This document shows, in pieces, positions 1-10,427 of a stretch of DNA of 64,000 bases (position 1 is its first letter; the number at the start of each line of letters is the position of its first letter). Where the stretch lies: assembly GCA_036346405.1 (NCBI GenBank), contig CM070548.1, positions 86,945,333-87,009,332 of the forward strand. The letters run 5' to 3'. The position numbers and the translations under genes are program-made. The DNA comes from Phyllostachys edulis. Lineage: Eukaryota > Streptophyta > Magnoliopsida > Poales > Poaceae. Below the pieces are notes generated by a model. That model saw only the letters and a program-made list of their open reading frames with translations. It ran no database searches and was not told the DNA's origin.

Positions 1-1186
1 TACTAGTATCAATCCAATTAATCATAATTCCAGATTTTGACTAGTACAACACATATGCAAAGTGATGCGCAAAATGAAAAACCAGAAAACTCACAAAGCA
101 GATAACACTCAAGGCCACCGAGTAGAACCGGACAAGGCACGCCAATTGCGCTGTCTCAGAAAACCAATTGCCCCGATGTGCTACCAATACCAGACGAGGT
201 TGATGGAGATACAATGCTAACTTCACAAACCGGGAACACACCAGTGTGTGAAGACGAGGTACAGGGGATGTTGCACAAGAACCACAGTCAAGATGCACCG
301 ACCGAAAACACCAACGGAGCACCAATCATCAAAAACCGAATCAACCATCACACCAAGATCAAGCCAGTACTAACTAGAACTCAAGCTCTAATTGCACAGG
401 CGCCAATCCTCTTACAGCACACCCAACAGAGGAGAGGGCGCAAGTAAGGAACCAGTGAGATACACAAAAAGAAGGTCCAAAGGTCACCACTGATGGCACT
501 GGAATAACCACTATGGCGCAGAAGCTCTAAAGCCCCGAAGGCGAAGCAGTCAGTGGATAGTACCGTACCACAAGCCACTCAACAGTCGGTGCTATTTCTG
601 TGCCGAGCAGCTTGCTCACTTACCGATCGATCGAGCTCCCGGTCATCTTATCACCGGATCATGCACTGTGCCGCGCGCGCGTTCAAGTACACAGCTCGTG
701 TCTGGACTTGCTAAGGGATAGTACCGTACCACGAGCCGCTCAACAGTCGGTGCTATGCCTGTGCCGAGCAGCGCGCCGCGCTCTTTTCCCACCTTTTTTC
801 TTGCTGGTCCTGCTCGGGTAGACACTTGCATAGTTCAAGGGATTCTGACCTTCCGTTCCACTGCGACAAGACCCTTTAGTGGTTTAGTGTGTGACAGTGT
901 GTCCCTTGTCATTCGTTTGAACTTTTTAGTGGGGTTACCGTTGAATGTACCCAAATGTTCTTGTCGGTAAACCGGATATGATGATGGGGAATATAGGCCA
1001 TACAGCTACAGATGTCAGATGTGTATGTATGTATGTATCATTATCACTTTATCAGCACTGTGACATATAGGTGTGTTGCATGGCCTATGACCAGGGTCTA
1101 ATATATCCTCATGAAAACGAGTGACTCAGATATTTGATAAAGCAAGTAATTGCATCGTGCTTTTCCAATGAATAAAATCAATTTAA
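1..1186. other. Unresolved intergenic sequence
   Basis: I recognise no complete gene here. A plus-strand open stretch at 178-447 (89 codons, rich in Asn, Thr and Gln, ending in a basic RRGRK tail) looks coding-like, but it has no domain I know and no promoter that I can see. It could be a remnant of a transposon or host gene. The rest holds short tetranucleotide runs (GTAT near 1022-1038) and a duplicated 57-bp motif listed separately. Confidence 0.4.
554..772 (+). repeat. Direct repeat of a 57-bp motif, two copies
   Basis: A 57-bp segment beginning GGATAGTACCGTACCAC and ending GTGCCGAGCAG occurs at 554-610 and again at 716-772, with a few mismatches. The copies lie 162 bp apart. The intervening sequence is not itself duplicated, so this is a spaced direct repeat and not a simple tandem array. 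Confidence 0.8.
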
Positions 1187-1812
1187 GGACATGTTCGTTT
1201 AGATTTTTTGTTCGGCTTAAAAACAAATAAACAAAAGCCAAAGGGGTGGCTTTTCTACTAAACTTTTGAAAAAACCTAAGCCCCTATATAACTATAAGCC
1301 AAAAAGCCAGCTAAGGAGAGTTTTTTGTTTTTGCGGGATAGAAATATCTATTTGCCACTGAAAGTCCCCAAAATTACCCACCAAATATCATCTTATATAA
1401 ACTCCAAAATCCATCCACCTCTCCTCATTTATCCTCCTCCTCCTCCTCTCTCCCTCCTGTGCGACATGTGTGGCCACCGCCGCCGACCTCCACCCCTCCC
1501 TCTCGCTGCCTCATGTGGGCGGTGCGCCGACCTCCTTCCTCTACTACCGCCGACCTCCTCCCCCTCCCTCCCGCTGCCCCTGACCTCCTCCGCCGGGGGC
1601 GGATCTACTCCCTCCGACCTCCGCCACCATCGACATCCTCCGACCCTCTCTCCCACTGGCCTCGTCTACCCCTCCCTCTGCCGACCTCTTCCATAGCCCT
1701 CAACGGATTTGCTCCCCTCTGATCAGATTTGGAAGAAGTGAGGCTAGGCGGTGGCGGATCATCTATAGATCTCGATGGTGAGGGCGACAACGTCCTAGTG
1801 CACTACTACAGA

Positions 1813-2040
1813 AAAAGTCTTAACAGACGGTTCAAAAATGTCATTACAGACGGTTTCATGAGCCGTTTGAGTTTATGGGTCAGTAATGACATGAATTCAT
1901 CACAAACGGTTTTCGAACCGTCTGTGATGTAGATTATCATAAACGGTTATTAACTCAAAACCGTCTGTGATAGTTATCACATACAGTTTGTAGATGAAAC
2001 CGTCTGTGATAGCTGACGTATCACAGACGGTTTTCTCTAA
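1813..2040. repeat. CACTA-1 left subterminal repeats
   Basis: About nine copies of a roughly 12-bp motif (TCACAGACGGTT and its complement AACCGTCTGTGA) are packed here in both orientations, many as facing pairs that would form small hairpins. In the CACTA family such arrays are binding sites for the element's TNPA-type protein. The same motif appears at the right end and in CACTA-2. Confidence 0.85.
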
Positions 2041-2162
2041 TGAATTGTCTGTGACAGTCTCTTCTCTATAAAATCTCCAAGCAGTGGCTGCTTGTGCCTT
2101 TAAAACCGGCTTCACACACACACACACATGTCAGTGTTTTAGAACTGAACTTACGTAAAGAT

Positions 2163-2885
2163 TGTTTGATTCGGGGGTTCCCCTAGGCTCAAATCACGCA
2201 GAGAGAGGCGACACAGGTATTTTTATACAGGTTCGGGCATTCTCCCAGGGAGAATAACAACCCTACTCATGTGTGTATGTATTGAGTATGATGGATTACT
2301 ATATCAAGAGAAAGACTAGAATGATGCGCCTTCTTCCCTTGATTCCTTTCCCTTCTCTTCTCTGATGATTACGCCTTTTATAGTACTCTGAGTGTCTTTG
2401 TTGTTCTTCCAAATTCAAAGGCGCCTTTAATGCTTGATTATGGAGCCGTTATTGGAGATTATTGTGGGAGTAGTAACGTTTCCATGTTGTGAGGCAGTTA
2501 TCACCATGACAGGGAGTTGATTCGTGTCATTATTCCAGAGAATAACAGCATAGTTTACTGCCCATATATTTAAATATGGTGCAGAAGATTCCCTGGTCGA
2601 TTAGGCCCACATGTCTATAAGCCACATCAACTAGAGACTAGTCGTAGAAGAGCTTACGACCAGGTAGTGGTCGTAGAATAGCTTACGACCATAAACTGAT
2701 CGTAGGAGAGCTTACGATCAATACATAGTCGTAGAAAGACTTACGACTATGGGGTAGTCGTAGAAGGACTTACGACCATGGGGTGGTCGTAGAAGAACTT
2801 ACGACCTCCGACTTCTCCCTTATGAATATTAAGGGGTATACTCAAGAACCGTATGATGTCATTATTATCCATAATATGAATTACA
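2163..2885 (-). mobile_element. Solo LTR-like gypsy-type sequence
   Basis: Read on the minus strand this has LTR layout. It starts TGTAATTC near 2885, carries direct repeats in the presumed U3 (2636-2806), then a TATA box (CTATAAAAGG, 2374-2383), then a leader with a GGTTCGGGC-type segment common in grass gypsy LTRs, and ends near 2163 with AATCAAACA. I found no convincing 5-bp target duplication and no internal domain next to it. The ends are therefore approximate. Confidence 0.5.
2636..2806. repeat. Tandem repeat with dyad units, about 35-bp period
   Basis: Six units follow one another. Each begins with a GTCGTAGAA-like segment and ends with CTTACGAC, so each unit has complementary ends (GTCGTA / TACGAC) and can fold as a small stem-loop. 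Spacers of about 10-12 bp separate the units and vary. The position, upstream of the TATA box of the LTR-like sequence, suggests promoter or enhancer repeats of its U3. Confidence 0.8.
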
Positions 2886-3027
2886 GATAAATAATTAAAT
2901 GAAGATTATTATATCCTCGTCAATATATATATAGTTCATAGTCCCTTATTAGCTAACTCGAGGCCTGAATTCAGCTAGCTAGCTCACTCCTTGGCCGGTC
3001 ATCCTAAACGTACAGGTGAACCACGAC

Positions 3028-3139
3028 CTACTTCATCGAACTTGACACACTGGAGTGTGCGATTTGCTTCATGCCTCGAGTTCTAACTCGAGGCATGAAG
3101 CAAATCGCACACTCCAGTGTGTCAGGTTCGATGAAGTAG
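3028..3139. ncRNA. miRNA-like hairpin 1 (near-perfect stem)
   Basis: The two halves (3028-3082 and 3085-3139) are almost exact reverse complements, with a loop of only a few bases and a single G:U-type difference. The stem is about 54 bp. Its core shares sequence with three hairpins in CACTA-2 (33796-33878, 34007-34095, 34506-34603), including a GGAGTGTRC segment and a TTTGCTTCATGCC-like segment. The near-perfect stem suggests a young or recently converted inverted duplication, which would more readily yield siRNAs than one mature miRNA. I do not recognise a known miRNA family. Orientation of transcription is unknown. Confidence 0.5.
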
Positions 3140-3860
3140 TGTGAGGACCTCTTCTCAGGTTATGCGGGGGAGTCCAGGAGGACCATTTTTTTTTTGCAAC
3201 CGGTACTACCGTGACAAGAAGGGCTGCGGTAGTACTGTACGGCAAAACCTGAGGGGAGGACCGTCAGGGACTCTCAAGAAGATCCCGTAGGACCACCCGG
3301 AGCTCCTGCCTCTATGCACCGAGCTAGTCCCAGGATGCCAGATGCTAGCTCGCATAGAATCACTTCGGTACAATCACAACCACAAGGTCAAGACAAGAGA
3401 TGAAGCAGACAAATTAAACTTAGTATTAAACAAGACCTTATGGTCCAAGCTTGTTTACAGATGGTTTGCCACTTGGGCTTACAAACCGACAACAAAAGAA
3501 CCTAGGCAGCCGAAACATCAAAACACATAGATGCCAACCGGCAAGCCCACAGGCTGTCGAGTGGAGGACATCCTAGGCAGCGGGATCATCAAAGAAATCC
3601 TCTTCAAAGAGGTCGGTGCTTCCTTGCACTTGGTCATCTTCATACACTGCTTTGACACAGGGCTTAGAGCCATGAGTACTTTTGAATGTACTCAGCAAAT
3701 CATAGGGGAGCATTATGCACTTAAAAATCATGCAATGGCTTACCAATGGAGAGCTGTATGGTTAGTTGCGCAAAGCAAAATTTGACAGTAAATAACATAA
3801 TAGATTGTAAGGCAGCAAGTTAAAACAATATGACATAACTACCTTTGTTTGAAAAGAAGG
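3140..3860. other. Unresolved CACTA-1 interior
   Basis: No gene is recognised. At 3195-3245 there is a CCGGTACTACCG / GGTAGTACTG pair like the quasi-palindromes found in the LTRs of this window, followed by GAGGACC-type words to about 3310. This may be the outer part of the reversed long LTR at 3861-7110. Two modest plus-strand open stretches at 3342-3785 have no recognisable domain. Confidence 0.35.
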
Positions 3861-6800
3861 GAGTGAGCACCCACTCACATCCAAACCACTTGTAGGAGGT
3901 CTGGTTGCACCCACAGCCAGGACCTCTCCCAAGGCCTCTCTAGAGCACCAACTCTAGAGCTCGAACCCAGCCCCTGGACCACATCTCAAGCCAGCCATGA
4001 CCCCTCTAAAGCCGGCCAAGGTCTCTTCGAGGTAAGGCCACGGCCTCTCGCAGAAGTGCCCAGGGAACACAAATTTCACAAAAGCTACCCTTGCACCATT
4101 TTCACTGGGCATTGTCCATGACCAAGGACTTGGCTATTCGAATAGATTTTACACTCTGCAGAGGTGTACAACTTACCCACAATCCATGGTCTCTAGCGGG
4201 GACGGGTTCGAAAGACCCTTGCTCACTTCCGATGGTGAGCAGTCTAGAGAGCACGGCAAGGTCTTTACAAAGCTTTGAACTGACTCAGAGCTGCCCGCTA
4301 AGGTTCATAATTCCTCGCAGGTTATTGGGTGCCCCTCTTGCGCCAACGCCTCACGCGCCAACCACAATGAACCGAGTCACTCATTGCTAATTATTCAGCC
4401 AGACCACCCCCATAAAGTGATCTTGTGGTTGCACTGTTCAACCCAGATCAATAGAACACAAAGTTAAGTCCTTATTTGTGCTCAGGCAAGACTTCCACAA
4501 CCCCATGTGCAAAGCACCCACTTCTCACTCCCTGCCTTCTTGCCCAAGCAAAACCATTTGATGATTAACCCTGGCCAAAGGACCACCAGGTCCTGGCACA
4601 ACCAGATTTTAACAAAGTGGTCTCGCACCACAGTCAACACAACATACAGTATCCCACCATAGTTGCTTAACAGTGGCACCAACCACAAATTCCATAGATC
4701 ATTAGTCAAGATTATTAATTGATGAAGCATGATTCTCGAAACCCACGGATCTAAAGCAAGGCTAAGCATAAACTTACGGTCCCATGTTGGCAATATCAAG
4801 CAATACCAACTAAAATACCCAACCTAGAGTTTCCAAAGGGAAATATGTCAACATGTCCAGCAACAAGTCCAAAGGAGGCATAATATCAAGTAAGGAAGAA
4901 TAGTTACTGCCCAAACGTTTTCATATAAAAATAGCCATGCATGTTAAAGTAAAATAAAATATATTTAAAAGGCTAGGCTCAACATGATCAAGGGCTATGA
5001 CTTGCCTTCGTCAAGCAGTACTAGTCCTTTGGTTGAAACTGTCGAGTCCAAATACTCTTCAAGCTCGGAATCTACACGATCGCAAAGAACCAAATAAGCA
5101 AAACTAATCTAGGCAAAAGAACTTCCAAAAGACTCAAAAGAACCAGAGCACTACTCAACCCAAAAACCAGGCAACCAGAAGGCCCAAAACGAGAGGGGAG
5201 ATCCAAAGCAAGAGAGGATGGTCTCTAGGCGGGAGTCCAGCAAAGATTCACAGGGAGGCCTTCTGGTGAAGAAGGGAGCAGCTTTCACGGTTGCACACGG
5301 TGGAGCTTCGAGCTCAAGCTCAGAAGGAGCTAGGTGACGGCTAGGAGGCTAGCAAAGGAGCAAAAGGTTACAAAGGCAAGCCCACCTAGGCTATTCATAG
5401 CCGGCTGGTGGTGAGGCAAGGAAACAGCTCAGGCAAACGTGTCAATGATCGGTGTGGTTAGGACAGGGCATGTCCTAAAAAGAAATAAACAATACACCCT
5501 AGAAGTGACTGCATTTAATGTGCTATGACAGCCATTAAATGTGCACAAAGGTTTGAGGTGGAAGGAATGATATATGGTGAGTGCGGCTGGCAAGTGGGGC
5601 CAGTCAAAGAGGTGCACGACCAGACAAGGAGGCGGTCCCCACCACACAAATTGTTTTTGCAAAAAGACCTCGGGGAGGTCCTATGGACAAGAGGTCCAAA
5701 GGCACTAGGAGGTCTTGGACAAGGGGTCCAAAAGACACTGAAAGTAGGTCCTAGGCAGGAGGTCCAGAGACTCAAAGAGGAGGTCCTGGACAGGAGGTCC
5801 AGAGACTCAAAGAGGAGGTCCTGGACAAGAGGTCCAAAGACTCAAAGAAGACCGAAAGATGGACACGATATCGCTGGCGGCGGTAGCACTGTGTTCAAGA
5901 AGAAGTACGACCGGATAACGGTAGTTTCGGGTTTATGATGCGGTACAACCGCAAGCTGGAAAGGGCCTTGACGGTTGAAACCAACAAAGGAGAGGTCTTA
6001 ACGGCTTAGATTCTTAGAAGGAGATCCTAAACGGTTAAGATCAAAGGCAATGGGAGGTCCTGATGGTTAGATCTCCAAAGGGAGGTCCTACGGTCAAGAT
6101 CAAAAGGGCAAGGAGGTCCTGACGGTTGGATCTCCAAAAGGGAGGTCCTACGGTCAAGATCAAAAGGGCAAGGAGGTCCTGACGGTTGGATCTCCCAAAG
6201 GGAGGTCTGTGCGGTTAAGATCTCTAGGGAGGAGGTCCTAACGGCCAGATCTGAACAAGGGGAGGTGTCCGCGGAAACAAGGATACGCGGGGAAAGCTAG
6301 GGCCGTTAGATCAAGATCGAACGGGGTCAAGCAAAGGGGCCGTTCGGACCGAGCGGAGGCCTCACCAGATTAGGGTCGTCCGATACAGATCGGGTGGCTC
6401 TTAAGGGGTGGAATGTTCGGACCGTCCGAACGCACCTTCAAGATTGGGCCGTCCAAAAGCATCAACGGTCCTGAGGCGAGGAAGGTTAAACCCTAGCGGT
6501 ACGACCGTAAAACAACAGCGGTAGGTCCGCAAGGACACAAGGGAGGTCTTCAAGGAGTCAAGGGAGGTCCTTTGGACTCTGAGGAGGTCCAACGGGCAAG
6601 GTAGGTCCAAAAAGGCTCAAAGGAGGTCTTAACAAAGGCGGTAGTTCCAAGACTACCACGATGGTATGCAATAGAAGGTCAAGCACCAAACGGGAAGGTA
6701 AAACCAGAGTAGAGTGTCAAGCCTTTCGAAGCAGACGGTATGACCGCTAGAGGGATGGTGGTAATATCGCAACCCGAACTGAATCATCCTTGAGGGAGGT

Positions 6801-7110
6801 CCAGAGAAAGGAAAACAAGGCCAAACTTGGCTTTGAGAAATCAAAGGGGTTTTGAAACACAAACCCGAGCTTGATCCTCAGCAAGAGGTCCAAAACAAGG
6901 GAAGGTCTAAACAAAGGATGAGATTTAAACAGAGAGGGAGGTTTTAATCTCAAAGGGATTCAAACCAACAAAAGGGGTTTAAAGAGAGGTGAAACCAAGA
7001 GGCACACAGAGAAGCTTAGGAGGAAACCAAACCAAGGAACACCAAAGAACAACGAAGAGCCCCAACCAGCAGATCCTCCAATTGGAAATGATAACAGAAT
7101 GCATAAGTCA
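3861..7110 (-). mobile_element. Diverged long LTR-like sequence, reverse orientation
   Basis: This segment is a reverse-oriented, diverged relative of the solo LTR at 17582-21769. A shared block (about 4125-4175 against 20785-20850, around TATTCGAATAG) matches in reverse, and further toward the LTR start there are dense GGAGGTCC words (5640-6650) where the other copy has GGACCTCC. I could not place either terminus or a target duplication. It therefore may be a fragment, or the remaining LTR of a deleted element. Confidence 0.5.
6051..6207. repeat. 60-bp tandem repeat inside the long LTR-like sequence
   Basis: A unit of about 60 bp (GGGAGGTCCTACGGTCAAG... to ...GGTTGGATCTCC) is repeated almost exactly at 6083-6142 and 6143-6202, with a weaker copy before. 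It is the clearest part of a longer array of GGAGGTCC words between 5640 and 6650. Confidence 0.75.
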
Positions 7111-7194
7111 TTAGAAGGAATTCTAATAAACAAATAGATATAGTATACCACCTAACGATTTTGTTTCCCCTATGAGGTAAAAAGCACACACATA

Positions 7195-7540
<346 letters not shown>

Positions 7541-7854
7541 AGAGGAGGCGGGCTCGGAGAGGAGGGGCGCCGGGTTCGGGGAAATAATTAATTGACCAAG
7601 ATAATATATTAACATGTAATTTCTGTAATACAATTAACCAGGAAAAAATGCTCAAAAGATATGATAAGCAACTATATGAAAACAACATATTGCTCAGTTT
7701 TGAATATTTATGATTGCTTTCAGATGTAGAGTTGCACAAGATGTAATCTTGGCCTTCTCGATACTTACCAATATTCTTTATCAATTAAATGTGATAACAA
7801 TAAATTAGACTTTTTAGCTCATCATTGTATTTCTTGTACATCTCATTTGTGACT
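7541..7854. other. Unresolved junction sequence
   Basis: A GC-rich 40-bp piece (7546-7585) is followed by AT-rich sequence with no recognisable feature. Near 7855 it meets the truncated end of Sirevirus copy A. The exact breakpoint cannot be fixed without a reference copy. Confidence 0.4.
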
Positions 7855-8400
7855 TGTTTACTGGCTTGACAAGCACTACAAAGTCTATTTTTCTCAAACT
7901 TCATATCCTTCAAGCCAACAACTAAATCATGTTTGAAAAGCTTTTTAAGTTGAATCATCTCAACATGACCTAGCCTTCTATGCCAAAGCCAACCCAAAGA
8001 GGTTTTTTTGCAATTAAATAAGTTTTTAAGTATGAATTATTTGGCGAAAAATCAACCAAGTAAAGATTTTCAAATCTAAATCCTTTGAAAGCTAAAGAAT
8101 TTTCTTTTTCATTTAAAATAGAAACACCATTTTGAGAGAATGAACAAGTTAAACCAAGATCACATATTTGAGCAACGGATAACAAATTGAAATTTAGTGA
8201 TTCAACTAAAGATACATTAGAAATAGAAAGATCATTTGAGATAGCAATTTTACCCAATCCTATTACCTATCCTTTGCTATTATCACCAAATGTGATCTTG
8301 TCAATTCCTTTTCCATTCTCGAATGTGGTGAACATTTTTCTCTCGCCGGTCATATGTTGAGTGCATCCACTATCAAGCACCCAATGTTTTCCACTGGTCT
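7855..8400 (-). pseudogene. Sirevirus copy A protease and GAG-pre-integrase fragment
   Basis: Reading toward lower coordinates there is a copia aspartic protease start with the active-site motif LDSGCTQHMTG (about 8335-8375). It is followed by the LLSVAQICDLG segment and the histidine/cysteine GAG-pre-integrase segment (HRRLGH ... CSACQ). An in-frame stop interrupts the protease at about 8268 and another the region near 7970. Similarity to copy B stops at about 7855, just before the integrase core, so the rest of pol is lost. Confidence 0.8.
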
Positions 8401-8424
8401 TGTAGCTCACCTATAAAATAAGAA

Positions 8425-10380
8425 TTAGGTTCTTTTAGGTACCCAAATTTGTTTGGGTCCTTGGAGGTTAGTGACCAAGATTTTGGCCACCCAAATGATA
8501 TTCTTTTTTGTGCCTAAAATTGAAGTGTCAATAAACTTTGCAACTAGTTTGCCATCTTTAGACTTTCTAAGCATGTAGCAAGAATCATAAATGCCATAAG
8601 ACTTAGTACTTGAAATTGAGCATGCATTTGACAAATATCCTATATTACGATATTTATTGTAATATTTTTCATTCTCTTTTACAAACATTGCGGGATTGTA
8701 AATTGGCTTCTTACCTTTCTTGGGAATGAACCTAAGTCCTTCCTTGTTGAATGAGCATTGTTGCTCACTCAATAGCTTGTCAAGAGTTGCTTTACCCTTG
8801 AAGCATCTTTCTAAACTCTTACTTAGCTTGGTGACTTGCTCTTTTAATTCATGATTTTCAACAACGAGCAATAGATTACATGTATTAGCCATATTAGCAA
8901 TTGAATCATTTCTAGAGCAACATGGCATGGATAACAAATCATCACATGCTATAGAAGTGCTAGACATGGCTAAAGCATTTGGAGCAATTTCTACTCTAGA
9001 CATCTCATTCATTAAATTGCAAGTAATTCCAACATTTGAATAAGATTTTTTAATATCTTTTAAGATAAGAGAGTCATGAGCTTCCTTTAGCTCCTCATAA
9101 GAGTCTTTTAGAGATATATGTTCTTTCTTTAAGACTTTATATTTTGACATATCTTTTCCAAGACATTCATTTAATTCTTCAAGCATATCCATTAATTCAT
9201 CATATGAAGGTTTATTATCATTAATGGATTTTACCTTATCTCCTTTTGCCATAAGACAAGTAGGAGTGGAGAATAGCGATGACGTTTCCTTGATGGCGAT
9301 ACCAACAAGTCCTCTTTTCTTGGAGGACCCTTCATCATTGGAATCGGAGCCGAAATCCGAATACTCTTCATCGAAATCACATTCTCCAATATGAGCTTCA
9401 TTTTTTCCATCTTTGTGAAGCTTTTTGAGAAGCTACTTCTTGTCATTGTATTCCTTCTTCTTTGATGATTTGCCCTTGTCATCCTTCTTGCTGGGGCAAT
9501 TGGAGGCAATGTGCTCTCATCGCACTTATAACAATGAATATTGCTATAGCGTTTATTGTCGTTGGAGAATTGTCCTTTCTTGCTTTTATCAAAATCAAAG
9601 CTTCGATATGGACGTCTTCTCATGAATTTATTCATTCTCCTCACAAGGAGAGAAAATTCTTCTTCGGAGTCTTCTTCTTTATCCTCTTCATCACTTGATT
9701 CCGGTTTTGCCTTGAAAGTTGTAATCTTTTTCTTTGAGGAGGATGACTCCAAAAGCTTCTCCTTGTTTTTCTTATACAGCTCATTTGTTATGAGGTTGTC
9801 CAAGAGTCTGGTTGGCGTCATTCTTGGCAACTTAGGAGAGTTGAGAAATAGTATCACCAACGTTTCGTATTTGTCCGGTAGGGCCCTAAGCATCTTGTAC
9901 ATAATATCAACATCAAGTAAATTAGTGCCAAGACCTTTGAGTTCATTTACAATGTAGTTGAGTCTAGAATACATCTCAGTGATGTTTTTATGACGCAACA
10001 TTGTAAATGTCTCATATTTGATCCGAAGCCTGTCCAATTTGGCTTCTTTAACCGTGGATGTGCCCTCATGAATTTTCGAGAGCGTAATCTATATCTCATG
10101 AGCGGTTTCAAGATTGCTCACTCGATTGAACTCATCCGCGTTTAAAGCTCCAAATAGACCATTCATCGCTTGAGCATTGAGGTGGGAGTTTCGTTCCTCA
10201 AGATCCGTGGGGTGTGTAGGATTAAGTGCCATAACGAAACCCTCACTAACAATTCTCTATATACTTGGGCTCATGGCCTTTAAATAAATAGACATTCAAA
10301 TTTTTCAATAAGCATAATTTGATCTATCAAATAAAGGTGTCTTGTCTATTGACATTCCCTCACTAGCCATTCTTTCTCTC
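8425..10380 (-). pseudogene. gag: Sirevirus copy A gag, broken
   Basis: The likely start is the ATG at 10380 (MASEGMS), 33 bp downstream of the primer-binding site. The protein runs through a UBN2-type capsid domain (the segment with MYSRLNYIVNELKGLG, about 9930-9975), an acidic serine-rich stretch, a CCHC knuckle begun as CYKC near 9525, and a coiled-coil-like lysine/glutamate-rich C-terminal part (about 9250-8800). Three stops in the first 110 codons replace expected Trp or Arg codons. A frameshift right after the first two cysteines of the knuckle is later compensated by another. The long coiled-coil C-terminus is typical of Sirevirus gag. Confidence 0.8.
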
Positions 10381-10413
10381 CTAGATGGTTAAGTCTAAAA
10401 TTAGAGAGACCAA

Positions 10414-10425
10414 GCTCTGATATCA
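10414..10425 (-). promoter_or_regulatory. Primer-binding site of Sirevirus copy A
   Basis: On the minus strand this reads TGATATCAGAGC, one base off the usual TGGTATCAGAGC complementary to initiator tRNA-Met. It lies two bases inside the end of the LTR at 10428, the expected place for the minus-strand primer site. Confidence 0.8.
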
Positions 10426-10427
10426 CT

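Noticed and set aside
1325..1790. Overlapping Pro/Arg-rich frames on both strands
   Set aside because: The region is CCTCC/CCGCC-rich and lacks stops by composition. No start context, domain or promoter is seen, and it lies in a non-autonomous PIF-like element.
3028..3139. Reading hairpin 1 as a transcription terminator
   Set aside because: Stem of 54 bp without a T-run, in a plant nuclear context; related hairpins in CACTA-2 argue for a carried RNA hairpin instead.
3796..4400. tRNA-like words such as GGGTTCGAAAG near 4204
   Set aside because: No cloverleaf can be drawn around it; the acceptor and anticodon stems are missing.
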